DNA of 64,000 nt from Sabethes cyaneus. Its lineage: Eukaryota; Arthropoda; Insecta; Diptera; Culicidae. Shown here piece by piece: positions 11,799-23,812 of this stretch; positions within the stretch are counted from its first letter, which is position 1, and every line of letters begins with the position of its first letter. The DNA lies in contig NC_071353.1 in NCBI RefSeq assembly GCF_943734655.1, positions 25,778,501-25,842,500 of the forward strand, read 5' to 3'. The notes below the pieces were generated by a model, which saw only the letters and a list, made by a program, of their open reading frames with translations, did no database searches and had not been told where the DNA came from. Position numbers and translations under genes: made by a program.

Positions 11799-12349
11799 TA
11801 GTTAGGTTGGTGTAGCCTTTTCTAAACGCGCTCTGTCATGACAAAAGTGATGCTTAGACTTGACTGAGAATGGAATGATCCAACCTGTGAGTTATCGTTA
11901 CGTGCACAGATCAGGATCTGTACAATTCATGACTAACAATGTAGCCCTAATTGCATGATTTCTCTTAGCAACACTCGTCAATGGAGCTTACTTAGCTCCA
12001 AGAAAACGGTTATCTGCGTTGCTTGTATTAAGAATCACGTTCCAATCCTACCCAGGGGCGGACTGGAAGCCAAAGGGCCCACCGGGTCTTTGAGATTGAG
12101 GGCCCCAGTTTGCAATATTCTCATGATAGTAAATTAACACGGAAAACGACATCTACTCAAAAGACATCAGCGTTACAAGGACAGTAAATCGAATGAATAT
12201 GGGCTCTATTTTGTAAGTCATATCGTGCAACTCAATTCGATTCAGGCACTGTCGAGTGTCAAGTAGCGGGAGAACGGGCAGCATAGCGACTCGATGCTCG
12301 AAACAAAACAAACTCAGTCGTTATTAGGACCGAGTTACCAGCTTTTAGC

Positions 12350-12800
12350 GCGTACGTCATATTAGCGGTTCACGGTACTTTAGTTTGGACGCATTTTTCT
12401 TCAACCCAATATTCGCTACTTTGAGTTTTAGTTTGTTCAGCCACCACCACAGATGCTGTTCTATCGACAATATCCATTTCATTGGCAAAGCAGACGAACT
12501 AACTAGATTTGCTGAAGATTGTGCCTGTGTGTTGCTCCTTTCATAACATCCTGTTGCGACATGTTGAACAACCCACATGAGGGACCATCACGTTGATAAA
12601 GTCCCCTGCGAGGTTAGAATGGCCATGATTTTACGGTCGATGGTATCATACGCAACTTTGAAATCAATGAAATAATTGTGCGTCGAATTCTGTATTCATG
12701 GACTTTTTGGAGGATCTGCCGCAGCGTGAATATTTGATTTGATTTGCGTGATAAATGATAGGATGTCAATAGTTCAATATACATGAGTAGCTTACTGCGT
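12350..12800 (-). pseudogene. Non-LTR reverse transcriptase fragment (lineage C-like)
   Basis: Read on the minus strand, about 12630-12750 gives QIFTLRQILQKVHEYRIRR then a shifted FIDF-like stretch with VAYDTIDRK. About 12360-12530 gives LVSSSALPMKWI in place of an FADD-type block and IGLKKNASKLK in place of the IGL.IN.SKTK block. These are RT domains 2a to 6 of an endonuclease-type non-LTR element, with the central part deleted and frameshifts. It lies head to head with a lineage B fragment that starts at about 12810. Confidence 0.75.
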
Positions 12801-12809
12801 CTACACGTC

Positions 12810-14245
12810 AGAACAGAACAGTTCATAGTGCAGGCGATTCCCGTGCCGAGTTGTAGCTATCCCTGGGATTAAACTCTGTAAAATTTCTTCACACGATTCC
12901 AATGTGAGGAATGCCCGCGACGCTGCGCGAATCTTTTTGGTTCGTCCTGGTAGAGCTGCGGAAAAAAGAACCCATCGTCTAAAAACCGCCAGTACGAAGA
13001 GCACGTGCTCGCCAGTCCAGAGAAGAGGTTCGTCAGCAACGACACACGGAGTTTCTACAAAACGGTCAGGTGCAAGAATTTGCCATTTAAAAACGGACAT
13101 CGACCTGAGAGTAAAAACTATCGAGGCATTACGTTGCTCAATTTTGCCTATAAGGTGCTCTCCCTATCCTGTGTTTTATACTGAGTCCGTTAGCTGAGTT
13201 CTTCGTCGGCGAGTATCAAGCTGATTTTCATGAGGGTCGCTTCACGATGGATCAAATATTTACCCTGCGTCTAGTAACTGACGAGTTCCGGGAGTACAAC
13301 TTGCAGACTCATCATATTTTTATGGATTTCAAGGCGGCATACGATTCAGTCAAACGAAATGAGCTGTGACAGTTAACGCTAGGACATGGTTTTCCCACAG
13401 AACTAGTTACGTTGATTCGTGTGACGCTGGATGAGTAAAAATTATAAGTCAGAATAGCAGATGAGACCTCACGTGCTTTTTGATTTTGCGGATGACGTCG
13501 ATATCACCGAAATCAATAGTAGAGCAGCGAAAGAAGCCTTTAGGTCATTTATTGAGAAATTGGGACTTACCATTAACACCGCCAAAACGAAGTACATGGC
13601 GTGGAAATCCAAATGGTGTTGGTGTCGAAGAGGAACTGAATATATTTTGGTATGTTCGTGACACGTGACAACGATGTAAATCGCAAAATAAAACGACTAA
13701 TTGCAGCTGCGAATTGGCCTTTACGCAGGCATTACATTTTGTAGCTGAAGTTCCGTAGCTTGCAAATTCGCATAAAACTGACGTTCTAGAGAACACTAAT
13801 CCTCTCGGTGGTCCTTTACGGACATGAATCATGGACGCTAAAAGAAGCTGATCGACGAATGCTTGGGGTTTTAGCGTAAAATTTGGCAAAATCCAAAATG
13901 GAATGTAGCGCAGACGCTACCAGACCTGAACCACGAGCTATATTAAGAATGCAAATATGCTATTATAATGATATTATATGCTATTATTATGCTATTATAA
14001 GTGTGGTAGTCTGCGCTGGGCTGGTCACGTGTCAAGAACGCCCGACGAGAGAGTAGCCAAACTTATTTTAAGCAGAGAATCAAGAAGAGGCTGTATACTT
14101 CGGAGTAGACATCGTACTGATAGATGTACGCTATCGAGGATGATGCACGTTCAGCTGGTGTTCGAGGGGTTTGAAGAAAAGTAGCCCAGGATTGAGTACT
14201 GGAGGACCATAATTCATTCGGCGCAGGATCGATAACGGACCGTCG
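12810..14245 (+). pseudogene. Non-LTR reverse transcriptase fragment (lineage B)
   Basis: Plus-strand translation shows the linker before RT, then NYRGIT near 13115, TLRLVTDEFREYNLQTHHIF then MDFKAAYDSVKRNE at about 13260-13370, a catalytic block DFADDVDI at about 13478-13505, and LGLTINTAKTKYMA at 13555-13600. The C-terminal LRWAGHVSRTPDERVAKLI module lies near 14010-14070. Nucleotide similarity to 55421-57745 is obvious. It has internal deletions, frameshifts and stop codons (for example TGA after KRNEL at about 13366). An AT-rich 'tattataatg' run near 13955-14000 interrupts the C-terminal part. Dead copy inside the DNA transposon at 12053-15542. Confidence 0.85.
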
Positions 14246-15029
14246 CCACTGAAGTAAAATGAGTATGGAGCTTAAGAGGGCATAGTACTTTTTACACCAT
14301 ATTTTTTGCCTTATTTCAAATATTTTTTTCTCGAAAACGCGAAAAGCGAATTAATTCGGATTTTTTGCATTCTAAACATTGCACTTTATACTAATATTTA
14401 CAATTTTGTTTGCATAAGTGAACCTCTTCCCCTCTCCCCTACGGCTCCTTGAACATGATCATTCGAAAAAAACATGATTTGCGGTACCATGGATTGGCGC
14501 TGGGGGGCTTATCCGAATTGAAAAATTCCAAAACGACATGAAAGTACCGTTCTGATTCAAACTTCGAACACTTAAGCTATGCTGAAACTTTCTTCAAAAA
14601 AAAATGTTCGAAAACATCTTTATTCTACCCCAATAAATGGTTTAATAGCATGACAATTTAATTATTTTCGTGTTAAAATTTTAAAAATGAGGATAAAATG
14701 TTAATTTACATTGAATAACACTTAAAAACTGCTGTTCGGTTTTGATTCAAACTTCGAACACTTTTAGGTCGACATTCAAAGCTCGAATATTTCAGCCTCA
14801 GTCATCGAACACTTGTATTACTTTGAAAAGTATTAATGTTTTTAGTGTCATTCAACTTCAATAAGTGAAATTTAATCCTTTTTCTAAACACTGTCTTTTT
14901 AAATCCACCTAACAGTATGAGTTAAAATTTTCATACAATAATTAGTTTCAATCCGTACTTCTGTAGTCAATTGCTAATATTTTCAAACTCTATGTACCAC
15001 TATGTAGAAAAAGTTTAATTGAAATAGAA

Positions 15030-15446
15030 ATGTTGGTTTAAAGTTCGGGGCCCCAATAGTCCCATTTGAAGCTGAATTTTCAATCATCCAATCGGTTGAT
15101 TTCATAAATCATAGGGTCCAGGCAATTGAACATTCGTGAGTCATAGAAAAAGTTGAATTGAATGAGAAATTTTGGTTTAAATTTCGGGGCCCCAACAGTC
15201 CCATTTGAAGCTGAATTTTCAATCATCAAATCGGTTGATTTCATAAATCATGGGGCCCCAGCAATCGAACATTCGTGAGTCATAGAAAAAGTTGAATTGA
15301 AAGAGAAATTTTGGTTTAAAGTTCGGGGCCCCAACAGTCCCATTTGAAGCTGAATTTTCAATCATCAAATTGATTGGTTGATTTCATAAATCATGGGGCC
15401 CCAGCAATTGAACATTCCGGAGTCGTAGAAAGAGTTTAACTGAAAT
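15030..15446 (+). repeat. Three tandem copies of a 139-bp unit
   Basis: The block beginning TTCGGGGCCCCAA(T/C)AGTCCC starts at 15044, 15183 and 15322, an exact 139-bp spacing. Each copy continues through GAAGCTGAATTTTCAATCAT and ATTTCATAAATCAT to AGTCATAGAAAAAGTT. The third copy has a small insertion and its tail decays. The array sits just inside the right end of the 12053-15542 transposon and shares its GGGGCCC-rich motif with that terminus. Confidence 0.9.
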
Positions 15447-15699
15447 GAAAATTTTGGAAAATCTCATTTTGTGTAACAACGAAATTTTTACTGGGGCCCA
15501 CCGGGCATTTGCCCGGTTGCGCGGTGGGCCAGTCCACCCCTGCCTACCAACAGATACAATTATATTTCACAACGCGATTAAGCAATAAACATAACCTTAC
15601 ACGAGATTTGTCATAATCTGTATCTGTACAAATCATAACAAAGGATTTTGACGTAGAACTACGTCTTTGTTTACTATACTAGAGCTGGGTAGCAGTTTG

Positions 15700-15935
15700 T
15701 GGGGGGGGGGGGTTGTAAGAGTGCAACTTTAAGGAGGGCATAAGAGGGGAGGGGGACTCCCATACAAATGAAACACAAATTTCTCATAACTCGAGAACTA
15801 ATCAAGCAAATGGAACCAAATTTGGCATGTGAGGGTTGTGAAGGTAAGAATTTCTTCTATGGTATACTGAGACCCCTTCTCCTAAGAGGGGGGGCTCCCG
15901 TACAAATGAAATACTGCAGAATTATGTTATGTAGG
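15700..15935 (+). mobile_element. Fragment of the Helitron-like repeat seen at 25172-26279
   Basis: Contains a G run, then CTCCCATACAAATGAAACAC, ACTCGAGAACTAATCAAGCA and TTTGGCATGTGAGG, matching the repeated internal module of the element at 25172-26279. Neither terminus is present, so this is a solo internal fragment of a high-copy family. Confidence 0.7.
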
Positions 15936-15954
15936 CCAAAAATATATTGGGTGG

Positions 15955-16050
15955 TTCAATAGCAGATGGGACTCCAACCCACGGTCTTTCGGTTGGTACC
16001 CAAAGGCTTTATGCAATCAAACTACTGTCGCACCCTTATATTAGATAGTC
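15955..16050 (-). repeat. Possible tRNA-related SINE head
   Basis: The minus strand reads TAGTTTGATTGCATAAAGC, then TTGGGTACCAACCGAAAGAC, then GTGGGTTGGAGTCCCATC. That arrangement resembles a pol III A box followed by a B box. No body, tail or duplication could be defined, so this is only a resemblance. Confidence 0.3.
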
Positions 16051-16059
16051 TCATAAAAA

Positions 16060-18545
16060 ATTTGGTTCCCCAAAATTTTTATCATTCTATATACGCACCA
16101 TCCGCTCCCTCGCAGAGAGCGAGAAGGATTATCTACTGTCTTTCAACGATCATATGCCCGAGGCTAGATCCCGAACAAGTTTCTTTGAAATCCGTTCCTT
16201 CTGTTCGGTTCTGTTTCGGTCTAGGCATGACCATGGTTCTGGATGGATTCGCCTCTCCGGACGCTGATGATTGATACAATAAGTAGCGGACAGACGCCAA
16301 CAACGAAAGTAAGCAAAACTAAAAAAATCTTCAGCTTGTTCACATTTTACCCACAGTTTATTACGTCAGCACAGACCATATAACAATGATTGTCATCCAA
16401 TAGAATTACACCTTTCTATTAATTTGAAAATAGCAAACATATCGACATACACATTAGGGAATTCCGAAGCAAATTTCACGTTCATGTATGATCTGTAAAG
16501 TGTTTAAGTGTCAATTTTCCACTGTTTGCGTGGTTCCCATGCCAAGTTCCTGTGCGCTCTCTGCTGGAAGCCTATGATTTCGACAGCTGTTTCGGGTTTA
16601 TTCTATCGAATGGGCTTTCCCGAACCGTAGAGAGCTCAACGGTTCAGCCAGCGCTGCGTTACAGTTTACCAATCATTCGGATCACAGCTAACGAAACAGC
16701 CTTGAACTTAACTGCACATCGATGATACATACATACTTCGAACGGCGATGCTAACTGCGGCTCAATCGACTGATATTTCCATTGCGACCGGGAGCCAGAT
16801 CCCGCGCTTCACTGCAGTCACGAATCGTTTATTCACTTTAACAAAGAAACGAAACAACGACGAAGCCCCGACGATGCACTGAAAACTACGCCTTTGGACG
16901 ACTCGCCAGCAGCGAGCAGTTGCTGGCATAACAATTATTAAACGCTCTCCATTAGGCAGTGATTGTCGGAACGTGACCGGTTTCCCAACACATGTACAGA
17001 CACTTTTCATGGGCACAGAACTATTTTGACATTCGACGTAAATTCGGGGATTTTCTGATAGTGTATTATCGGATAAGCAATCGCAGTTGAAAGTAAAGTC
17101 AAAGCAAACTTCTAGACACATTATTCTGGAAAGCAATTTTACATAAATATGATTATAGAATAACTGCGAAATGACGAAAGTCAATGACCAGCAATCCAAC
17201 ACATGCAACAGACAGTAGATCACACGAAAATGAATGCGTCAGCAGGGAAAGACCATAAAATTGGAAACCATGATGATGATCTATTTACAACAAATCATTA
17301 TTCTTATATTGTTAATTAATCAATATCCGTTATGTTCAATCCGCATGTTCAAAATTGAACAAAAAAATTTAACCATGAACAAAGCAAAGTAATACTCATT
17401 TAGTATTTAATGCATATGTAGTATATTTAGTGATTAACGAGGAAATAAATCGCCACAAGTTAGAAAGTCAGTAACGAAATCACCGGACAACAACACTAAG
17501 TAAGGGTCGGCGACTTTGGGCCGGTGCTGTGGTGATTTATGCAAATCTCGATTGCTAAGCGCATCGGTCGAAAAAGGAAACCAGTCATAGTTATCGACAT
17601 AAAATCTGCGCAGCTTTTGTACACTGCCATTCAATGTAAACACTCCCGGGCAGCTTGTTTGTAAAACAGCAAAATAATATTGCATATCCACCGCCAATGA
17701 GGCGGGACAGAGACGCCAATTGATTATTCTCTACACATCCGATTTAATTAATTGAAGCTGTACGCTCGGCGGAAGGGATACGAAAGAGAGAACGGCGAAC
17801 GACCGAGCGGACCTTTCATTAAACTCTTCGCAGATCGTTATCATGCGCGCCAGAGGTCCGCACCAAACCGATCAAAGTTGATTGCTGGCGAGATCGTTCG
17901 CTTCGCGAGCATATTGCTGCAGCTCCCAATTTTAATTGCGGCATTATGCCAACAACAAAATACATCCCGTCCCGTGCTCGAGTTTAGCGGTTCCCCAGTG
18001 CTGCAAGCTTTCTTCTGCATATAAACAAAACATACGCCGCTGAGCGAGCTGAAATCGAACGGGAAGAAAACAACTGCATCCGCTTTGGTAGCTCAATTGA
18101 ATGCTCAGCAGACATACACACACGCAACAAATTTAATGCTGCATACATATCAAAAAGAACACAAAAATGTGCATTACATTTTTGATTATTTTACGATCAT
18201 TGTCTACACCCAATACAATTGACCAAATTAATTTTAACCGCGAGTGGTGATATAGGTTGAATTGCATCGAACTGCACACTTTTCAATGTAGAATAAAGCG
18301 ATTTGGAACCGATACAATAATAAAGACTATACTCGAAAAAAATGAGTCACATTGATTAGTTCGTAACTTTTTAGTATGTGGGTAAAAACTGATAAAATTG
18401 AGACTGAAACTAGCTAAGAGTGTAATGTTTATGTTGGGAGAATTTTAACACAATCTGTTAAGGGAGGACCCTACACAGGAAGGTTGAAAAATAAAGCATT
18501 TTCGTAAAAAAATTAAAATTTAGTGTTGAGGTATTCTGATTATTG
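16060..18545. other. No recognised gene; GC-richer patches and a possible promoter
   Basis: 16500-18060 is more complex than its surroundings. Minus frames at 17434-17697 and 16762-17223 (with several Cys) and a plus frame at 17752-18024 are open but match no family I can name. A TATAAAC lies at 18020-18026 on the plus strand, about 30 bp before GC-richer sequence, and could be a core promoter. No splice-supported exon was found. 18060-18545 is AT-rich without features. Confidence 0.3.
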
Positions 18546-18849
18546 GTTGAGATATATCTAAAATCAAAATACCTAGTGATTATTGAGCTGGTGACAGCAG
18601 TGTTCTAGATACTCCTTTTCGCTATTTGAAGTGTATTTACGTCTTACGTGCTTAAGGATTTGGTGTGCTTCAGTTGTTTGCTGTTGCTGTGTCTATCTGG
18701 TTTATCCGAAAAACGATGAAACGTACCGACCTCCACGTCTTCAAGGTCCTCAAGGTACCGAACCGAAACAACAAATAAAACACGGTGGCCAAACCCGCGC
18801 AATGGAAGTTAACTTAGGAGCAGCCCATGGAAGATAATAATATCCCAGC

Positions 18850-19885
18850 ACCTGATCTCAACATAACGCTGATGAACGCCGCCTTCAAGGTACATAGCAC
18901 AGGGTTTCGTAGCGATTTACCATGAAGCCCATGGGGGCTCGCGCAGCTATGGACTAGGTGTTTACCATCCGACAGATCTTGCAGAAATATCGAGAGTACA
19001 ACGTGCCCACCCCCAGATGTGCTTTATTGATTTCAAAGCAGCATTCGATACTATCGAGACCAGCTATGACAGATAATGCACGAACAGGGTATTCCGGATA
19101 AAGTGACGCGACTGATCAAAGCTACAATGATCGAGTAATGTGTTTTGTGTGCATCTCTGGGATACTCTCGAGTCCCTTCGAGATGCAGGAACTTTGCGAC
19201 GGCTACCGAAAGTGAAATCTAGAAGGTTTGGGCTAAAAATAAATGCGTCGAAGACCAAATGCATGAAAGGAAAAGGCTCAAAGGAAACAGACGCGTGCCT
19301 CCACGGACGGTAACCGTTGACAGCGACGAACTAGAAATGGTAAATAAGCTCGTGTATTTGGGATCGCTGGTGACCGCAGACAAAACTAGTAAGGAGATCC
19401 AGCGGTGCAATCAAACGGGAAATCGGGCCTACTTTGCTCTTTGCAAAACGCTACGATCAAGAAGCATACGCCGCCATACGAAGCTGACGATGTACAAAAC
19501 ACTTATTAGACCAGTAGTTCTTTATGGACTTGAAACCGCGGTATTGCTCACGAAGGGAGCACGCGCCCTTGCCGATGCAGACGATATTTGGCGGAACACA
19601 AACTGTAAGCGGAGCGTGGTGGAGGCGTATGAATCATGAACTACAGGCACTGTTTTGAAAGACTCCCATAGTACATCTGGCGAAAGTCGTTAGGATACGG
19701 TGGACCGGGCACGTCGTAAGTATACCGGACGGTAGTGCAGCGAAAACAGTTTTCTTCAAAAAATCCTGAACGTGCAAGATGACTCGACCAGGTCGAGAGT
19801 GATTTGCGATTTCTGAGACGACTGGGAAATTGGTGACGAGTGGCCCAAGACCGAGTTGAATGGAGACGACTGCCTGAAACAGCAT
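18850..19885 (+). pseudogene. Non-LTR reverse transcriptase fragment (lineage C)
   Basis: The plus strand begins with NITLMNAAFKVHS (RT block normally ITLLN.AYKVLS) near 18857. After frameshifts it gives a degraded DFKAAFD block and EQGIPDKVTRLIKATM near 19080-19130. From 19259 an open stretch of 126 codons carries VPPRTVTVDSDELEMVNKLV, YLGSLVTADKTSKEIQR and LRSRSIRRHTKLTMYKTLIR. The end near 19690 gives RTVDRA-like remnants of the RWAGHV module and VEWRRLPETA near 19855. The catalytic FADD part is deleted. Same lineage as 31465-34250. Confidence 0.8.
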
Positions 19886-20635
19886 GACCCGCCTAGGCTC
19901 AGGCCAAACCCGAACCAGGAAGCTGCATCGAGAGTGACTGACGAATCCGAGATTCATCGTAATGGACGAAGAAACTGCTGACTGCGGCCGAAAATTTTGC
20001 ATCTCATGATCTGCTGAACCACACCGAAAAAGGTTCTCTGCAATTAGCCAATTGATTCCATCAATTTTTAAATTTTAAATTTTAAATAAAGTTATAATTA
20101 AATTTAAAGAAAAGAAATCATACTCGATTCAAATCACTACAACTGCCCACAAGGCACTAATGTGGAATTCTTTCTTTTCATCAAGGTATCCTGGACTAAA
20201 CGAATACGAACGACAGCCATAACTCGCTTCAAGTTCATTAGAAGTGGGCAAAACAGCTCTTTTGTGTGAGCAGCTCTGTATCGTTCATTTACTGTGCTGC
20301 ACTGATTCAAGTGAGCAGCTTATGGTTCACAGTCCGTTTTTTACAAGGTTGACAGTTCGGTAAATTACGATTCACGAACCACGCTTCGTGCCTGTGTAAC
20401 AATCTTCGTACGTGGAGTGATACTCTTGTATAGCAAAAAAATACAATGCGTCATTCTCCTTTCGACACGACAAACAATTGCAGTCCAAGAACAGGACAAA
20501 ATCACGATACTACAGGAATGGATAACATCAAAATAACGACAAGCATTACTGGCTGTCGTAGGTACGTGGAATGATCTGCAAGAGAGCAAACAAATATAAT
20601 GGGTCATCCTTTTTTCGATACGATACCTTGGCAGT
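19886..20635. other. Spacer without recognised features
   Basis: AT-rich with short A/T tracts (20060-20110). No gene, RNA or terminus was recognised between the lineage C and lineage B retroelement fossils. Confidence 0.4.
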
Positions 20636-21572
20636 TACGGTATTGTTTGTTGTTCGATCATTGGCGACGGTCCGTTATCGATCCTGTGCCGAACGAATGA
20701 TGGTCCTCCAGAACTGTTGGTCTTGTGCTACCGTTCTCCAATCCCCTCGAACACCAGCTGACAGTGCGTCGTCCTCGAAAGCGCATATCCACCGGGTGCG
20801 AGGTCTGCTACGAAGTCTACGGCCTCCTTCTGGTTCTCTGCTGAAAATAGTTTTGGGTACTCTTTCGCAGGGCATTCTGGCCACGTGCCCAGCCCACCGC
20901 AGCGTACTACATTGTACTACCTTCAATAAATTCGCATATTTGTATACTTGATACCGCTCGTGGTTCATGCGCCTGCACCACATTCCATTTTCCATTTTGT
21001 CACCAAGTATTGATCATAGAATTTCAGGCTCAAAAACCCCGAGAGCTCGTCAATTAGCTTCCTTTAGCGTCCACGATTCATACCCGTACAAGGTCACCGG
21101 AAGGATTAGTATTCTGTAGAGCGCCAGTTTTAGGCGAATTTGCAAACTACGGGACTTTAGTTGGCTACGTAATCCGTAAAAAGTCCGATACGCGGCTGCA
21201 ATTCGTCACTTCACGTCGCGGCTTATCATCGTTGTCACATGCCACGAACGTACCAAGGTATATGAATGCCTGCACTACTTCATATCGTTTCCCGTCCAGC
21301 ATCACATCGGCACCAACGCCATTTGGACTCCCATGTTTCCTGTCAGCAACCATGTACTTCGCTTTGGTCTTGGATTCCGATGCTATCGAAGTCATCCGCA
21401 AAATCAAGAAGCATATGAGGTTTCGTGATGATAGTTCCGTTCTTTTTCACGTTTGGTCTTCGTATTGCACCTTCTAACGCAATGTTGAATAGCAGTTTAG
21501 AGGGTGTATCCCCTTGCTTCAGTCCATCCGACGTCACGAAAGCGGCTGAGGTCTCACCCGCTATTCAAAAAA

Positions 21573-21785
21573 GCAAAGCCATGGATATAAACGTCCTGTT
21601 AAGAACTTAACCCTTCTTTATCGACAGACTTCGCAGCCGGCTATTAGAGTACAGGACAGTTACAGGGCTAGTGCAATGTGCAACGATGCTACTGACTCTG
21701 TCTAGCAGCACCACCTAGTCGAGATTCGAACATACGACGATTGGCTTGTTAGACCAGCATCGTACCTCAAAATCAACTAAGCGGC
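21573..21785 (-). mobile_element. Feilai-like tRNA-derived SINE
   Basis: The minus strand reads TTAGCCGCTTAGTTGATTTT, a tRNA-like A-box region. It continues to TGTTCGAATCTCGACTAGG, a good pol III B box, and then CTAGCCCTGTAACTGTCCTG and GCCGGCTGCGAAGTCTGTCG. Similar bodies occur at 44800-45015 (-) and 54545-54690 (+). Flanks CCGCTATTC (about 21564-21572) and CCGGTATTC (about 21786-21794) look like a 9-bp duplication with one change. It interrupts the lineage B RT copy at a point that is continuous near 56330. The Feilai name rests on my recollection of the Aedes family. Confidence 0.75.
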
Positions 21786-21950
21786 TAACCCGGTATTCTG
21801 ACGCATGATTTTGACCCTGCCAGCGTCGCATGTTCCAGCATTATCCACCACAACTCATATCGTTTGACTGAATCGTACACCGCCTTGAAGTCCACAAACA
21901 GATTGAGTCTACAAGTTGTACTTCCGGAACTTGTCTAGTAACTGGTACTC

Positions 21951-23073
21951 CTCGTGGTACCATCCGGGATACGTTCCTTAGTGGAAATCAGACAACCGGT
22001 GGAAACTAAGGTCGTATGCGGACAGAGAAGGGGGCACTCATGCGAAGGCAGAAGTGTAAACTCTCCGCCTGCAAGACGGTTCTCTTGACTCCCTGGAACC
22101 AAAGCAGAGGGTCCAAAGCCCCTAAAGGAGATGGTTGTAATAGCTGTTATCCATGACTATTATGTAAAAATTTGAATGGATAAACCCCTAATCCAAGGTG
22201 TGACGCGACCCGTGCCGAGGGATGAATGGTGGAGGGGGTTCTATAAATTCTCTCGCCGCAACGGAGCCTGTGGAGTACCAGGGCGCCCTCCACAGCAATT
22301 TGCCCTTGCTGCATCAAGCCGGTCACTGATGCAGTGGACGATTTCTTACCGTGCAAGCTCTCTCTGCCGAAAAACAAAGAAACGAATGAGGTGGAGAGGA
22401 GAGTAGGGGAGGAGCAGGACTTGAACGATGCGCTAGCAGAGGTTCAGTCCTGATCCTCGTCTATCCTCAACACGTTGACTCGTTGTGAGTCGACAAACGA
22501 AGATGTGGCTCCAACTCTCTACTCACGGGTCGAAAATCACTCTGCCTGATCTCTGACTGTGGTGGAGGGTGGGCTGAAACAAAAGGAGAGCCGAACAGTT
22601 ATGGCCAGTAGGATGGCTGTACAGTCGCTCAAACAATCTAAAAAAGAATATATAACGTCGAGTATCCACCCCTAGGTTACTCAAAAGTTGCTGAGTCTCA
22701 ATGAGAGAGATCTCAGCAAGCTTACCGGTCTTGTGACAGGACATTATCCGAGTAAATAATATCTTCGGAATCTTAGTTTCGTACAAGATGATATTTAACC
22801 TCGGAACACTTGCTCTACTATCGTGGAGCACAAATAGTACGCAAACTGCAGTATCTCAAAAAGGGGAGATCTGGTTGGCGCCGCCGATGAGGATACTAGG
22901 TTCATAAACCTAGTCATACCTGATTGGCACATGTCTCGCTCCAACTACCAGCCTGTCACTTCCTCAATAAGTGATAGGTAAGTTTGAAGCGTACAGAAAA
23001 ATAATAAAACGGGGCATACCACAATAGTTCAAAATAATGGACGCAGTGGTAAGAGTACCCAACAGAGGAGAAG
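21951..23073. mobile_element. Unclassified 1.1-kb insertion with an 11-bp target duplication
   Basis: AACTGGTACTC occurs at 21940-21950 and again at 23074-23084, flanking 1123 bp foreign to the lineage B retroelement. A variable-length duplication of about 11 bp suggests a retroposon. The insert is GC-richer than its surroundings, has a 76-codon frame on each strand near 22150-22400, and contains no recognisable RT or tRNA promoter. It may be a truncated non-LTR element or its untranslated part. Orientation is undecided. Confidence 0.6.
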
Positions 23074-23319
23074 AACTGGTACTCGCCGACAAAGAACTCC
23101 GCTAACGGTCTCAGTCTACAGAATAGGATACGGTAAAGCACCTTCTAGGCAGAATTGAGCAATGTAATGTCTCTATAGTTTTTACAATGGACTCGATGTC
23201 TTTTTTCGAAAATAGGGCAAATGAGGACCTACAACCACTACTCCGGCATTTGTTCTTCCTCCCTGATTCTGGCAAAGATCCGGTGGATTGCTTCGTACAG
23301 CCACTCGCTCCCCGCTGTT

Positions 23320-23812
23320 TTTTTTTTCATGTGTGGACTCATTACTGCGACCAGTATAGTTGATCTATTGTAATATCGCCCGGGTGTTTGCTGTATGACC
23401 TGCACTGCATTTCTTTTTGCTATAATCGCTATTGAGTGAGCGATATGCTTATTAAATTTTATGCGTGCTTGCGTGTATTGGGGTTTACCCTTCCTTCAAA
23501 GCTTAATCTACTTTACCCACTTATTCCTCGCTGCCAGCACTATCCCATATTATAGCCGTCCCTGGCGAGGACTCATTCGTACCTCTGACCAGTACACTTA
23601 AGTATAGGAGGGACATTTGCACTGTCAAGAGGCTTCAGAGGGTAAATATAGAATTTAGCACGAAGGAAGGGTAAATGGAGGGGCCTGAGAAAAAACCCAT
23701 GCTAAAGTCACTTGACATCGAGAATGGCTTGATTCTACTAAGATTCGAACCCACGACCACTCGCTTGTCAAAGCAGACTCGGTAACCTTGCGGCTACGGA
23801 GCCCCCCAAAGC
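23320..23812 (-). mobile_element. tRNA-derived SINE with poly(A) tail and 12-bp target duplication
   Basis: The minus strand starts GGGGGGCTCCGTAGCCGCAA, with GGTTACCGAG next and an A-box-like TAGCCGCAAGGTTA. B-box GGTTCGAATCTT follows at the usual distance. The 3' end is a poly(A) run, seen as poly(T) at 23320-23327. CTCCCCGCTGTT at 23308-23319 is repeated at 23813-23824. It lies inside the lineage B RT copy. At about 490 bp it is longer than the Feilai-like copies in the window and has a different body, so it is a second SINE family. Transcription would be by RNA polymerase III if the promoter is intact. Confidence 0.85.

Larger units (their letters stand above)
12053..15542. mobile_element. 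Large TIR DNA transposon (CAGGGGYGGACTGG ends) filled with nested RT fossils
   Basis: The left end CAGGGGCGGACTGG and the reverse-complemented right end CAGGGGTGGACTGG differ once in 14. Both ends also carry GGGCCCACCGGG just inside. The hexamer CCTACC flanks the element (12047-12052 and 15543-15548). The CAGGG start suggests a hAT-like element, but hAT normally makes 8-bp duplications, so the superfamily is open. The 3.49-kb body holds minus and plus RT fragments (12350-14245) and a triple 139-bp tandem repeat. No transposase was recognised, so it is non-autonomous. Confidence 0.6.

Noticed and set aside
16762..17697. Cys-containing secreted protein gene on the minus strand
   Set aside because: The two frames do not join by a convincing splice pair and match no family; left as unassigned.
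23740..23812. Functional tRNA gene
   Set aside because: A and B boxes are present, but the acceptor stem does not close as a tRNA and the unit continues into a SINE body with poly(A) and target duplication.
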